Shown here piece by piece: positions 45,101 to 53,186 of a stretch of DNA of 64,000 bases. The notes beneath the pieces were generated by a model. That model saw only the letters and a program-made list of their open reading frames with translations, searched no databases and was not told the DNA's origin. Origin of the DNA: Maribacter caenipelagi (GTDB lineage: Bacteria > Bacteroidota > Bacteroidia > Flavobacteriales > Flavobacteriaceae); NCBI RefSeq assembly GCF_004364175.1, contig NZ_SNZW01000011.1, positions 1 to 64,000 on the forward strand. Direction: 5' to 3'. Numbering within the stretch: the stretch's first letter is position 1; every line of letters starts with the position of its first letter. The translations under genes were made by a program, and so were the position numbers.

Positions 45101-45932
45101 GTGGAATTTTGAAATGGATGCATATTTTGCCAATGACCGTTATGTAAAAAACTTCTTCGGTTTTGGAAATGAGACCATAAACAATGAAGACGCCTTAAAC
45201 AGAGATTATTATAGGGGGCGAATTAGAACGATCAAAGCAAGTGCTGGACTGGCATATTATAGTCTTCGTATTAAAGGTTTGTTCGAGTCTTTTAAGGTTG
45301 ATGATAACCCTGATCGTCTATTTAATTCTAGTAATTTAGAAGATGCAGTTTTTGAAAACCAAAACTATGGTGGAGCAGAATTGACCGGTGAATATGACCG
45401 TGATGATGCTGGTGATTTTCCATCAAAAGCAATCTATTTTGGTTTTTCTGCCGGTTACAAAATGAACCTAAATAATAACGCTAATAAATTTGGCTATGCT
45501 TCTTTAAAAGTTGGTCTTGACCATAAGTTAGAGCCTAAAGGAAATCTGGTCTTAAGTACAACTGCAGCGTATAAGGGTCTTTTTGATTATAACGATGTTT
45601 ACTTTTACCATACCCCCTCTATTGGTGGTGGAAACGGTTTACGTGGATTTAGAGACGAACGTTTTACGGGGAAGTCATATTTCTACCAATCATCAGATAT
45701 AAAACTTAAACTTAAGCGTTACGTTACAGCCGTATCTCCTGTTACGATTGGTATGTATGGCGGGTTTGATTATGGTAGGGTGTGGTTACCTAATGAAGAC
45801 TCTAATATATGGCATACATCACAAGGTGGCGGCTTTTGGATCAGCAGCTTAAAAGCACTAACCTTCAATATAGGCTACTTCAACTCTAAAGAAAGTAACT
45901 TGATTCAGGTTGGTTTCGGTTTGTCCATTTAA
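42192..45932 (+). CDS. Metallophosphoesterase - CotH/Fam20-like kinase - outer-membrane barrel protein
   Basis: A 1246-residue lipoprotein ('LFHSC' lipobox, Cys near 33). Residues about 50-330 form a calcineurin-like phosphoesterase ('FTGDNISPD', 'FLPGNNEW', 'AMHHPVF', 'LISGHEE'). The middle part contains 'LRLEDKNGKQYAMRSLQK' (about 460-478) and 'IFDMLIGDWDRHQDQWRW' plus 'MPVPRDRDNAFPRF' (about 620-660), which resemble the catalytic Asp and DxD-type metal site of CotH/Fam20 kinases. The last 340 residues are a BamA-like outer-membrane barrel ('HTPSIGGGNGLRGFRDERFTGKSYFY'). The whole is a membrane-anchored phosphate-transfer/phosphatase hybrid; activity is inferred. Confidence 0.87.
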   Translation: MINRSFQNFRKYYTKSKSFSLAILFLLFHSCATFKEQNSLNVDDINVNNDITYTFYIAGGLGNSSSQPNETLLQRFKTELDNASENSTLVFTGDNISPDTNNWQTDSLLIQKQLDLSSDFKGETVFLPGNNEWKSYKLNKIEKVENYLKEIERKNTAVVPNNGCPIDYRVINDDLDLILIDSKWFVSNWSRIEDINSKCSDIITRRRFMEELEGYIGDGQGKNIVIAMHHPVFTNGTYAGKTTVKDHMTPLPILGTIKNAVMDLGAFNPEHVNSRRYNYLRIAVSALAQANDRITLISGHEESLQLLVGGGIHQIVSGSLGETSATKLGPGRITAIGGSIEYQGEYAHGERGFARLDYFKDGSSNVTFISENDLSSDKTFSVLPKKVKEKEFTQFTSNNKQTEEKKILDDPKDFNKSGFYKFLWGERYRKYYGTTVESPNVQLDTLYGGLSVVKEGGGHQSFSLRLEDKNGKQYAMRSLQKSALKFLKFKLPGIAYNTEDYQDTWAEKAISDFFTTAHPYMQLVINPLAKSVDINHSDTDLFYVPKQDSLKQFNENYGDELYYIERRPSEEQAHYKGYRRNINGASGEVTDYESTTDMLEKIKSDESYSVDERSFIRARIFDMLIGDWDRHQDQWRWIEYESPDGEKEFMPVPRDRDNAFPRFDGKVIPFLQWFMPGTRNWETYDEDVDNVKWLNLSGNVLDRTLTTAYGPDVWIEEAKAIQNGMTSQVIENAFNHLPTSVQDETSEYIKESLKKRLATLPETAEDYAIYLNKIVTVTGTEKDDIFSITRLENGNTNVDVKRILSDEKNELIYSRIFNDSLTKEIWIYGLGDNDVFVVEGDNSPNTKLRIVGGYGKDTYNISNKKKVKLYDWEHEKINFENLQPKTLLTDNYKTNTFHFRYFKPNTNVLVPTLGFRTDDGMFIGASNTYTQYGIDGNSFRQKHTVSANYYFKFKAAELFYSGVYGSVMPGWNFEMDAYFANDRYVKNFFGFGNETINNEDALNRDYYRGRIRTIKASAGLAYYSLRIKGLFESFKVDDNPDRLFNSSNLEDAVFENQNYGGAELTGEYDRDDAGDFPSKAIYFGFSAGYKMNLNNNANKFGYASLKVGLDHKLEPKGNLVLSTTAAYKGLFDYNDVYFYHTPSIGGGNGLRGFRDERFTGKSYFYQSSDIKLKLKRYVTAVSPVTIGMYGGFDYGRVWLPNEDSNIWHTSQGGGFWISSLKALTFNIGYFNSKESNLIQVGFGLSI

Positions 45933-45985
45933 TACTAGTTTTAATTTTTGTACTTTTCTAAAGCGCACATCATACCAAAAATACC

Positions 45986-47197
45986 ATGTCTAAAATAGTT
46001 TCTAAAGCAGAAGTATTTGCCACTAATTTACTGAGTGACAATGATAACCCAAGATACCTATACCATAATCTTAGGCATACACAACGCGTTGTAAACAGTA
46101 CTAAAGAACTTATTGAAGGCGAAAAAGTTAACGAGATCGAAAGCGAAATTCTCTTAGTTGCTGCTTGGTTTCATGATCTTGGTTATACTATTTCTTATGA
46201 AAATCATGAAGAAAATAGTTGCCAAATGGCTAAAGACTTTTTAGCTGAGCATGATAATAATGACTCATTTATGGATACTGTTTGTAGCTTGATTATGGCT
46301 ACAAAAAAAGATTACGAACCTAAGAACGAATTAGAGAAAATTATTCGAGATGCAGATTCTTCGCATTTTCACGTAAAGAATTTTGTAGCTACGACCGAGT
46401 TATTACGAGAAGAGATTTCTTTAAATGGCAAGAAAAATTATTCTTCTGCAGAATGGCGAGAAGGTAATATTGCGCTATTACGTTCCAAGCATAGATTTTA
46501 CACCGATTATGCTATTTCCAATTGGCAAAAAGGTAAAGACAAGAACATTAAGAAGCTCATTAAAGCAAAAAAGAAGCATAGTGAGTTGATTAAAAAGGAG
46601 AGCTTAAAAGCAAAGTTTAAAGGAGAATTACCTGATAGGGGAATTCAAACATTGTATAGGGTTACCTTACAAAATCATTTAAAACTTAGTGATATTGCCG
46701 ATACGAAAGCGAATATTCTACTTTCGGTCAATGCTATTATTATTTCTATGGCATTGGCAAATCTGGTTCCTAAGCTTGACAACCCCTCTAACGATTATCT
46801 GTTCTACCCAACATTTACTTTTATTATTTTTAGTGTAGTATCTATGGTGATGTCAATCTTAGCCACTAAACCGAATATAACTTCTGGACAATTTACAGAA
46901 GAAGAAGTCACTACTAAAAAGGTAAACTTATTGTTCTTTGGTAACTTTCATAAAATGAAATTAGAACAATACAGTTGGGCAATGTCAGAACTTATTAAAG
47001 ACAAAGATTATATCTATAGTTCATTGACAAAAGACCTCTACTTTTTAGGAATTGTTTTAGAAAGAAAATATCGAATTTTAAGATGGACGTATACCGTATT
47101 TATGGTAGGAATAATTATTTCGGTAATTGTTTTTGGTATTGCCCTTAAGTTCTATGGGCCGGAAAGAGTATTAGAACTACCCGTAATGCAGCCTTAA
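45986..47197 (+). CDS. HD-domain phosphohydrolase with Pycsar-effector (PycTM/DUF5706) membrane module
   Basis: A 403-residue protein. The N-terminal 200 residues are an HD domain with a full metal set: H31, H63-D64 and D124. Residues 225-260 carry 'LYRVTLQNHLKLSDIADTK' leading into the first membrane segment, the signature of the Pycsar effector transmembrane family, followed by two further hydrophobic segments (about 268-291 and 372-394). PycTM effectors permeabilise the membrane on binding cyclic UMP/CMP. Here an HD phosphohydrolase replaces the separate cyclase; a cyclic-nucleotide link is inferred, not shown. Confidence 0.85.
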   Translation: MSKIVSKAEVFATNLLSDNDNPRYLYHNLRHTQRVVNSTKELIEGEKVNEIESEILLVAAWFHDLGYTISYENHEENSCQMAKDFLAEHDNNDSFMDTVCSLIMATKKDYEPKNELEKIIRDADSSHFHVKNFVATTELLREEISLNGKKNYSSAEWREGNIALLRSKHRFYTDYAISNWQKGKDKNIKKLIKAKKKHSELIKKESLKAKFKGELPDRGIQTLYRVTLQNHLKLSDIADTKANILLSVNAIIISMALANLVPKLDNPSNDYLFYPTFTFIIFSVVSMVMSILATKPNITSGQFTEEEVTTKKVNLLFFGNFHKMKLEQYSWAMSELIKDKDYIYSSLTKDLYFLGIVLERKYRILRWTYTVFMVGIIISVIVFGIALKFYGPERVLELPVMQP

Positions 47198-47245
47198 TAA
47201 AACGGCTGTTATTAAATTGGAATTAGATTAAACTTATTGCATAGT

Positions 47246-47371
47246 TTAGACTCCGAAATTCATTAAAAGTATGCATGTTAAAATTCCGATTGCAGCTATT
47301 ACGATAGTGAACTTTAAAGCTTTTGCAAATGCGGGCTCTTTAGTTTGATTATTTACGTTTACCCTGGTCAT
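47246..47371 (-). CDS. 41-aa single-span membrane protein
   Basis: ATG at 47371 and TAA at 47246-47248 on the minus strand. The product begins MTRVNVNNQTKEPAFAKALK and then forms one membrane helix (residues 20-38) containing a single Cys. It lies alone between convergent and tandem genes and has no recognised family. Clean polar-then-hydrophobic composition supports coding. Confidence 0.5.
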   Translation of the reverse strand: MTRVNVNNQTKEPAFAKALKFTIVIAAIGILTCILLMNFGV

Positions 47372-47511
47372 GAGTGGTTATTTAGAATTATACCACAAAT
47401 TTATGATGAAACAGTCTAGCGTTTTAACCTCATAAATGAATTTCTTGTCTCCATTGCATTTTATCTAACTCATTGGCCGTATCTGAAGTATAATTTTTCA
47501 AATGGTTGTTT

Positions 47512-48948
47512 TTAACTCATTTGAATCATTGCTTTCTTAAATGTAGCTTTTGGAGCAGAACACATTGGGCATTCATATGCTTCATCAATATCTTCAAATT
47601 TGGTGCCTGGGGCAATATTAAATGCTTCATCACCGAAAGTCGCATCATAAACCGTTAAGCAGTCTTGACATTGATATAGCGATTGGGTTGCTTCTACAAC
47701 TTCAACACTAGTTTGTTCTTCATCGTCTTCGGCACGACCTAGTTGATCAAAGTACATTTTACTCAATTCCATCAACAACCCAGGTAATTCGATTTTATCT
47801 ATGTCTTGAGCATAGGTAATATACTTCTGACTATTCGGGTCAAAATGCTCAAAATGTAACACGTTATATGTGGGGCGGACTTCAAATTCTTTAACAATAG
47901 TGGGCAAACTATTCTTTTCAATAATCACCGAGGCAAAGTGAGAACGTTTACCCACCTCATTGCTGATACCAAAAGTAAGACCATAGGTACTAATATCATT
48001 TTGATCAAAACTCCTAACTAAAAACTTCTTTAATTCCAACGCCTCGCCATCATCAATAGGCACATGCCAATTCATCTCTAATTGAGAATGCCTAACATTG
48101 ATCCCTCTTTTACCTAAAAAGCGCTCTAAGGCGGGTCTACTAGATTTCTTTATACCTTTTACTACAAATGATTTCCATGGGGTGATACAGATTTTACCAA
48201 TACTGTTATCTAAACAAAAACCGCAGAATTCTTTTAAGAAGGATAGGTCATATTTATTATTTCTCCAGTAAAGACCAAGCCAATACATATCTGAACCCAA
48301 ACGGTTCATGCCCTCATAATAAGGAAAGGTCTGAAAAGGAACCTTCAGCTCCTTTTCCATCGTTTTATTATTGGTCTCTAAGTTCTTGTTAATCACAAAG
48401 AACAACTCATCTATATCGGTAATGTCCTCATAAATTTCTTCGATCTGTTTTGAAATCGAATTGATATCCCAACTATAAATAAGAACTGGATAAAATGCCG
48501 ATGATTTCCAATGCGGAAGCTTAATGTTCAAATACCAATAATCTTCTTGTTCAGATGCTATAAAGTTGAGGTTTCCACTAAAAATAGGAACCAAACGTTG
48601 TTTTGGATCTGTAATATTGATTTTCAACTTGGGTAAAAAGTCAAATCCTTCTAAAATATATAGATAGGTAGATCCTTTAAGCCAGTGGGTCATATCAAAA
48701 ATATCAGCAGAAACATAAGAACTTACTATGTTCTGAAAGGTTCGATTGGCAATAATATCGGTATTGAATTTCGAAATACTTTCTAGCTGTTCTTCTTTTG
48801 CATCTTTTAGCGGAAACAAAATATCTTGTCGAGACCCAAAATTTACACTTGTAAGTCCGGCCGCCTCTAACATGGTGATAATATCTTTCAATTCACCAGG
48901 CGAAGTAACACCTCCTTTTATCAGTATTCTATGAAGATCATCATTCAT
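47512..48948 (-). CDS. Rubredoxin protein with siroheme-reductase-like N-terminus
   Basis: A 478-residue protein. The C-terminus is a rubredoxin: 'YQCQDCLTVYD' and 'YECPMCSAPKATF' supply the FeS4 cysteines (about 430-470). The N-terminal part reads 'LIKGGVTSPGELKDIITMLEAAGLTSVNFGSRQDILFP', and later 'ICITPWKSFVVKGI', like the ferredoxin-like half-domains of sulfite/nitrite reductases, but the four cysteines needed for siroheme/4Fe-4S are absent. It probably carries electrons to or from the nitrate reductase 12 bases upstream. The start is ATG 48948; a TTG at 48957 is also possible. Confidence 0.85.
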   Translation of the reverse strand: MNDDLHRILIKGGVTSPGELKDIITMLEAAGLTSVNFGSRQDILFPLKDAKEEQLESISKFNTDIIANRTFQNIVSSYVSADIFDMTHWLKGSTYLYILEGFDFLPKLKINITDPKQRLVPIFSGNLNFIASEQEDYWYLNIKLPHWKSSAFYPVLIYSWDINSISKQIEEIYEDITDIDELFFVINKNLETNNKTMEKELKVPFQTFPYYEGMNRLGSDMYWLGLYWRNNKYDLSFLKEFCGFCLDNSIGKICITPWKSFVVKGIKKSSRPALERFLGKRGINVRHSQLEMNWHVPIDDGEALELKKFLVRSFDQNDISTYGLTFGISNEVGKRSHFASVIIEKNSLPTIVKEFEVRPTYNVLHFEHFDPNSQKYITYAQDIDKIELPGLLMELSKMYFDQLGRAEDDEEQTSVEVVEATQSLYQCQDCLTVYDATFGDEAFNIAPGTKFEDIDEAYECPMCSAPKATFKKAMIQMS

Positions 48949-48959
48949 ATCTCGCAATT

Positions 48960-51900
48960 TTAATTCGCTAAAACCAGCTGTTTCTTTAATAAATCTTTTA
49001 TTTCGGGCTTACAACTACCACAGCCCAAACCTGCGCCTGTTTCTGAACATAACTTATTGAAATCTGAGCATCCGCCGTTAATCGCATCTACTACATTGCC
49101 TTCACCTACCTGACTACAAGAGCAAACCAATTTTCCTTTAAGCGGTACAGAAGTAGATGCACCACGTAAAAGTTCATTTCGCTTTTCTGAAAGTTCTATT
49201 TCTTCTTCTATCAACCTTTTAAACTCGGCGAATTCATTTTTATCACCCATCAAAATGGCGCCTTTTAACGTATCATCTTTAACTATACATTTCTTGTAAA
49301 AACGCTTACTAACGTCCATTAAAATAATTTCTTCATATGAAGTATCGCCTATGGGTGAATTAACCATACCGATACTGCAGAGATCCAGATTTTCGAACTT
49401 TAAAATGTTCATCAATACCGAACCGTTGTAAATACTACTAAAATCTCCGAGTATAAAATTGGCGGCAATATCTGCTTGCTGTTCGGCAGCTGAGGTAATA
49501 CCGAAAAGTGAATTATTAAACTCCGCAATTTCTCCTAAAGCAAATATCGATGGGTCACTACTTTGTAAGTATGAATTTACCACCACGCCTCTTCTCGTCT
49601 TAATTCCCGTAGGCTTTGCCAGTTCAATATTTGGTCTTGTACCAATTGCATACACAATGGCATTACACTGAATGGACCGTCCTGTTTTTAGATTTACAGA
49701 TAAGCTATGTTTTTGGTCTTTATCTTCAAAAACAGTACTTACCTCATTATCAAAATATAAATTTATACCGCGCTCTATGACATCTTCTGCTAATAGGCGA
49801 CTGGCAACGTTATCTAATTGGCGTTCCATTAATCGTGGCGCTCGTTGTATAATGCTAATATTAATATCTATTTTCTTTAGGGCGGCAGCGAGTTCCAATC
49901 CTAAAAGTCCGCCACCAACGATAACCACATTTTGATCTTTAGCCTGTAAGCCTGTTTCAGCTAAATATTTTCTAAGTTTATCGGCATCACCTCTTTCTCG
50001 CATGGTAAAACGACCAGGTAATCGTATCTGTACATCGCTAGGTATAAATGCTCTACTACCTGTAGCCATTATAAGCAAATCATAGCTATGCTCTTTTCCG
50101 TCGGAATCTAAAACAGTTTTATTCTCCGCATCAATATTGTCGATTCCAATACCCTTATGTAAAGTCACCTCCAGCTTTTGCAACTCCCCTTCCTTTAGCT
50201 TTTCAAGTGCCTCCCAAGAAAGTTCATCACTTACATATTCTGGAAGTAATACACGGTTGTAAAAGGGATCTTTCTCTTTTGAAAATACATGTAACTCGTC
50301 TATACTATTTTTCTCTCTGTACGATTGTATAAAGCGGTATGCCGCAGCACCTGCACCAATAACAACCACTTTCTGTTTTTCTTTTACAAACTTTGTAACC
50401 TCAACGGCACAATACTTAAAATCCGGCTCTTTAGATATGGGGTCGACCAAGTCATTGGTCAAGTTATTTGCCCTACCAAAATCATTGTTCAATACTTTAC
50501 CCCAATGCATTGGCAAGAAAACAACAGATTCTCGTATATCATAATTAAGCTGCACTTTTACCTGTACTTTCCCTCTTCTGCTTTTTACTACCGCAATATC
50601 ACCTTCTTTAATTTTGCGCAGATAGGCATCTACAGCATTCATTTCTAAATAAGGCTGTGGAATGTGGGTCAGCAATCTTTTTACCTTACCAGTTTTGGTT
50701 CGGGTATGCCATTGATCACGAACCCTACCGGAATTCAATATTAGCGGATATTCGTTATCGGTTTCCTCAGATTTGTTGTAAAGTGTATTAGGTGCATTAA
50801 AATGTGCTTTTTTATCGTTAGTAAAGAACTTACGATCCGTAAATAACCTTGGTGTTCCCTTATGTGTTTTATGTGGCACTGGCCACTGAAAACTACCTTC
50901 GTTGATCAACCTATCATATGACAAGCCAGAGATATCTATTTCGGTACCTTTTGTCAATAAACAGTGCTCGTCATAAACTTCACTGCTATTATTATAATCA
51001 AAACCTTTATAACCCATTGCCTGTGCAAATCTCCATATGATCTCTGCATCTGGCAATGCCTCACCAGGGGCGTCAATAACCTTTGGCAAATAACTAATTC
51101 GCCTTTCTGAATTGGTCATGGTACCCTCCTTTTCTAGCCAACCTGCAGCCGGTAATAGAAGATCGGCAAATTTAGTCGTCTCTGAATTATGAGAAATATC
51201 TTGTACCACTACAAATTTTGCCTTTTTTAATGCTCTTTCTACCTTATTAGCATTAGGCATACTCACTGCAGGATTGGTACAAACGATCCAGACTGCTTTT
51301 AACTTACCTTCGTCAAGGGCATCGAACATTTCTGTTGCCGTGTAGCCTGGCTCGGCTTGTATTTCTCCACCTCCCCAGAAATCGGACACTTCTTTTCTAT
51401 GCGTCGCATTACCTAAATTTTTATGTGCTGCCAACAAGCTGGCCATACCACCAACTTCTCTACCGCCCATGGCGTTTGGCTGACCTGTTAGTGAAAAAGG
51501 GCCTGCACCAGGTTTGCCTATTTGCCCCGTTAAAAGTGACAAATTTAGTAATGATACATTTTTGGCAACACCGATTACACTTTGGTTCAGCCCCATTGTC
51601 CACATGCTTATGAACTTTTTAGCATTGCCTATGTATTCGGCAGCCTTTCGAATATCACCAACAGGAATATCACACTTTTTAGCAGCTTCTTTAAGGCTTA
51701 GGGTAAATGCCATTTCTTTACAAGCATCAAAATTTGCAGTATGCTTTTTTATAAAGGCGGTATCTATTTTTCTTTTCTCAATTAATCTACGTGCTATGGC
51801 ATTGAATAAAATAACATCTGTACCCGGTAGAATTTGTAAATGTAGATCTGCACCTGCACAAGTCTGTGTTTTACGAGGGTCTACTACAATTATCTTTACA

Positions 51901-52490
51901 TTCGGGTTTTCTTCTTTATGCTTTTCTAATCTTCTATATAAAATAGGATGACACCACGCCGGGTTCGCCCCTGCAATCAAAAAGCAATCTGCTAGTTCTA
52001 TATCTTCATATGAAATAGGTACCGAATCTTCACCTAAAGTTTTTTTATAACCCACTACTGCAGAACTCATGCACAACCTAGAGTTGGTATCTATATTGTT
52101 CGTGCCAATAAACCCTTTTGTCAATTTATTTATCAGATAGTACTCTTCTGTTAAACATTGTCCCGACACATAAAAACCTACACTATCAGGACCGTGTTTG
52201 GCTATAATACTCTTGAATACGGCAGCGGCACGTTCAAAAGCGGCATCCCAAGAAACGCGTTGTAAAGGGTGGTTACGGCTCCACTTCATTTCTGGATATA
52301 GAATTCTATCTGTAGTATCTTGAGCTACGTAGTTTAAATTACGCCCCTTGGTACAAAGCATACCCTTGTTGGATGGATAATCTGGATTACCATCAACGGA
52401 AATTGTTCCTTTTGCATCTACATCTACCAATATACCGCAGCCAACACCGCAATAGGAACATATTGTTTTATGAGTTTTATTACTGTTCAT
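48960..52490 (-). CDS. Assimilatory nitrate reductase fused to FAD/NAD(P)H and BFD-like [2Fe-2S] modules
   Basis: A 1176-residue cytoplasmic nitrate reductase. Domains in order: a [4Fe-4S] site 'CSYCGVGC' with Cys at residues 11, 14, 18 and 46; a Mo-bisMGD catalytic domain to about 690, with the Mo-ligand Cys in 'NSRLCMSSA' near 150; an FAD domain from 'VVVIGAGAAAYRF' near 707; an NAD(P) domain 'VVIVGGGLLGLEL' near 852; and a C-terminal BFD-type [2Fe-2S] domain ('VCSCSQVGEGN' to 'GLGCGSCKPEI', 1121 onward). It thus joins the catalytic NasC-type chain with the NasB-like electron-input chain in one polypeptide. The start is ATG 52490; an earlier ATG at 52529 adds 13 residues. Confidence 0.93.
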   Translation of the reverse strand: MNSNKTHKTICSYCGVGCGILVDVDAKGTISVDGNPDYPSNKGMLCTKGRNLNYVAQDTTDRILYPEMKWSRNHPLQRVSWDAAFERAAAVFKSIIAKHGPDSVGFYVSGQCLTEEYYLINKLTKGFIGTNNIDTNSRLCMSSAVVGYKKTLGEDSVPISYEDIELADCFLIAGANPAWCHPILYRRLEKHKEENPNVKIIVVDPRKTQTCAGADLHLQILPGTDVILFNAIARRLIEKRKIDTAFIKKHTANFDACKEMAFTLSLKEAAKKCDIPVGDIRKAAEYIGNAKKFISMWTMGLNQSVIGVAKNVSLLNLSLLTGQIGKPGAGPFSLTGQPNAMGGREVGGMASLLAAHKNLGNATHRKEVSDFWGGGEIQAEPGYTATEMFDALDEGKLKAVWIVCTNPAVSMPNANKVERALKKAKFVVVQDISHNSETTKFADLLLPAAGWLEKEGTMTNSERRISYLPKVIDAPGEALPDAEIIWRFAQAMGYKGFDYNNSSEVYDEHCLLTKGTEIDISGLSYDRLINEGSFQWPVPHKTHKGTPRLFTDRKFFTNDKKAHFNAPNTLYNKSEETDNEYPLILNSGRVRDQWHTRTKTGKVKRLLTHIPQPYLEMNAVDAYLRKIKEGDIAVVKSRRGKVQVKVQLNYDIRESVVFLPMHWGKVLNNDFGRANNLTNDLVDPISKEPDFKYCAVEVTKFVKEKQKVVVIGAGAAAYRFIQSYREKNSIDELHVFSKEKDPFYNRVLLPEYVSDELSWEALEKLKEGELQKLEVTLHKGIGIDNIDAENKTVLDSDGKEHSYDLLIMATGSRAFIPSDVQIRLPGRFTMRERGDADKLRKYLAETGLQAKDQNVVIVGGGLLGLELAAALKKIDINISIIQRAPRLMERQLDNVASRLLAEDVIERGINLYFDNEVSTVFEDKDQKHSLSVNLKTGRSIQCNAIVYAIGTRPNIELAKPTGIKTRRGVVVNSYLQSSDPSIFALGEIAEFNNSLFGITSAAEQQADIAANFILGDFSSIYNGSVLMNILKFENLDLCSIGMVNSPIGDTSYEEIILMDVSKRFYKKCIVKDDTLKGAILMGDKNEFAEFKRLIEEEIELSEKRNELLRGASTSVPLKGKLVCSCSQVGEGNVVDAINGGCSDFNKLCSETGAGLGCGSCKPEIKDLLKKQLVLAN

Positions 52491-52535
52491 TTTATCAATG
52501 ATAAAGAATGGTTCAGAAGTATACTGCAAATTATA

Positions 52536-52561
52536 AAAAGTACGTATAAATACGTACTTTT
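52536..52561 (-). promoter_or_regulatory. Palindromic operator TACGT-N6-ACGTA before nitrate reductase
   Basis: The core TACGTATAAATACGTA (52541-52556) sits in an 11-bp inverted repeat, AAAAGTACGTA / TACGTACTTTT, with a TAAA spacer. Its 5-6-5 spacing is that of Crp/FNR-family sites. It lies about 51-66 bases before the ATG. A perfect-arm copy also precedes the MFS-regulator operon at 63339. Confidence 0.65.
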
Positions 52562-52675
52562 TTATCGTAAATGTTTTGGATTAAATCGAGTGATCCGTAA
52601 TTATTCTGCTTTAAGACTGAGAATGGATCAATAAATAGGAAAGTGAGGTGTTGAAATGTTAAAGTAAAGTATCCT

Positions 52676-52948
52676 TTATTTGAACTTTTGTTTATGATGT
52701 AACACCCTTAGTATATAAACGGCATCATTATGAATAATAAAATGGATTGAATATCTAAACGTATTAAAATGAGCCCTTCGAACATTTCGATAGTAAATCT
52801 GATAAAGAAATGGGTTGGCTTTTAAATATGCTATTTGGCTTTTAAAATCATTATCAAATGTATCCTCTAAACCAGATACTTTATAATGACATTTTGCAAT
52901 TAAGAGATCCTTCTCGGCATCTTTTGATACATTAATTTTATATGCCAT
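52676..52948 (-). CDS. RelE/ParE-family toxin
   Basis: A 90-residue RelE/ParE-superfamily toxin: 'VSKDAEKDLLIAKCHYK' start, central 'FKSQIAYLKANPFLYQIYYRNVRRAHFNTFRYSIHF' (about 42-77) and a terminal 'VLHHKQ'. RelE members cleave mRNA at the ribosome and ParE members inhibit gyrase; the residues here do not decide between them. Its start overlaps the antitoxin end by 11 bases, the normal antitoxin-toxin order. Confidence 0.88.
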   Translation of the reverse strand: MAYKINVSKDAEKDLLIAKCHYKVSGLEDTFDNDFKSQIAYLKANPFLYQIYYRNVRRAHFNTFRYSIHFIIHNDAVYILRVLHHKQKFK

Positions 52949-53177
52949 TCCTACTCATTACTTCTTCAATAGAGGAAAATTCTATTTCATTATTATCAAA
53001 TTTATTCAATAAATCATCCATCATATCGGTATACTCCTTTGAGGGTACTTCTAGCTTTTTAGCCTGCTCTATAGCTAAAAATTCTAAGTAGTTTTTAAGG
53101 CTGCGATTTTGCCTTTTTGCTTCCGCTTCCAAAGCAGAGATAATTGTTTCATCTAAGTGTAATTCCTTACGTATCAT
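52938..53177 (-). CDS. ParD-like/ribbon-helix-helix antitoxin
   Basis: A 79-residue antitoxin with an N-terminal ribbon-helix-helix ('KELHLDETIISALEAEAKRQNRSLKNYLE', about 4-32) for DNA binding, and an acidic C-terminal tail that would wrap the toxin. It is first in the operon and is preceded by a perfect 13-bp inverted repeat at 53187-53217, a likely autoregulatory operator. Confidence 0.86.
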   Translation of the reverse strand: MIRKELHLDETIISALEAEAKRQNRSLKNYLEFLAIEQAKKLEVPSKEYTDMMDDLLNKFDNNEIEFSSIEEVMSRNGI

Positions 53178-53186
53178 AATAGAAAT

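Noticed and set aside
47372-47511. A 22-codon TTG-started peptide downstream of the rubredoxin gene
   Set aside because: No ATG, no ribosome binding site and no terminator; likely random open frame.
52676-53177. Mobile element carrying the toxin-antitoxin pair
   Set aside because: No transposase, terminal repeats or target duplication were seen around it.
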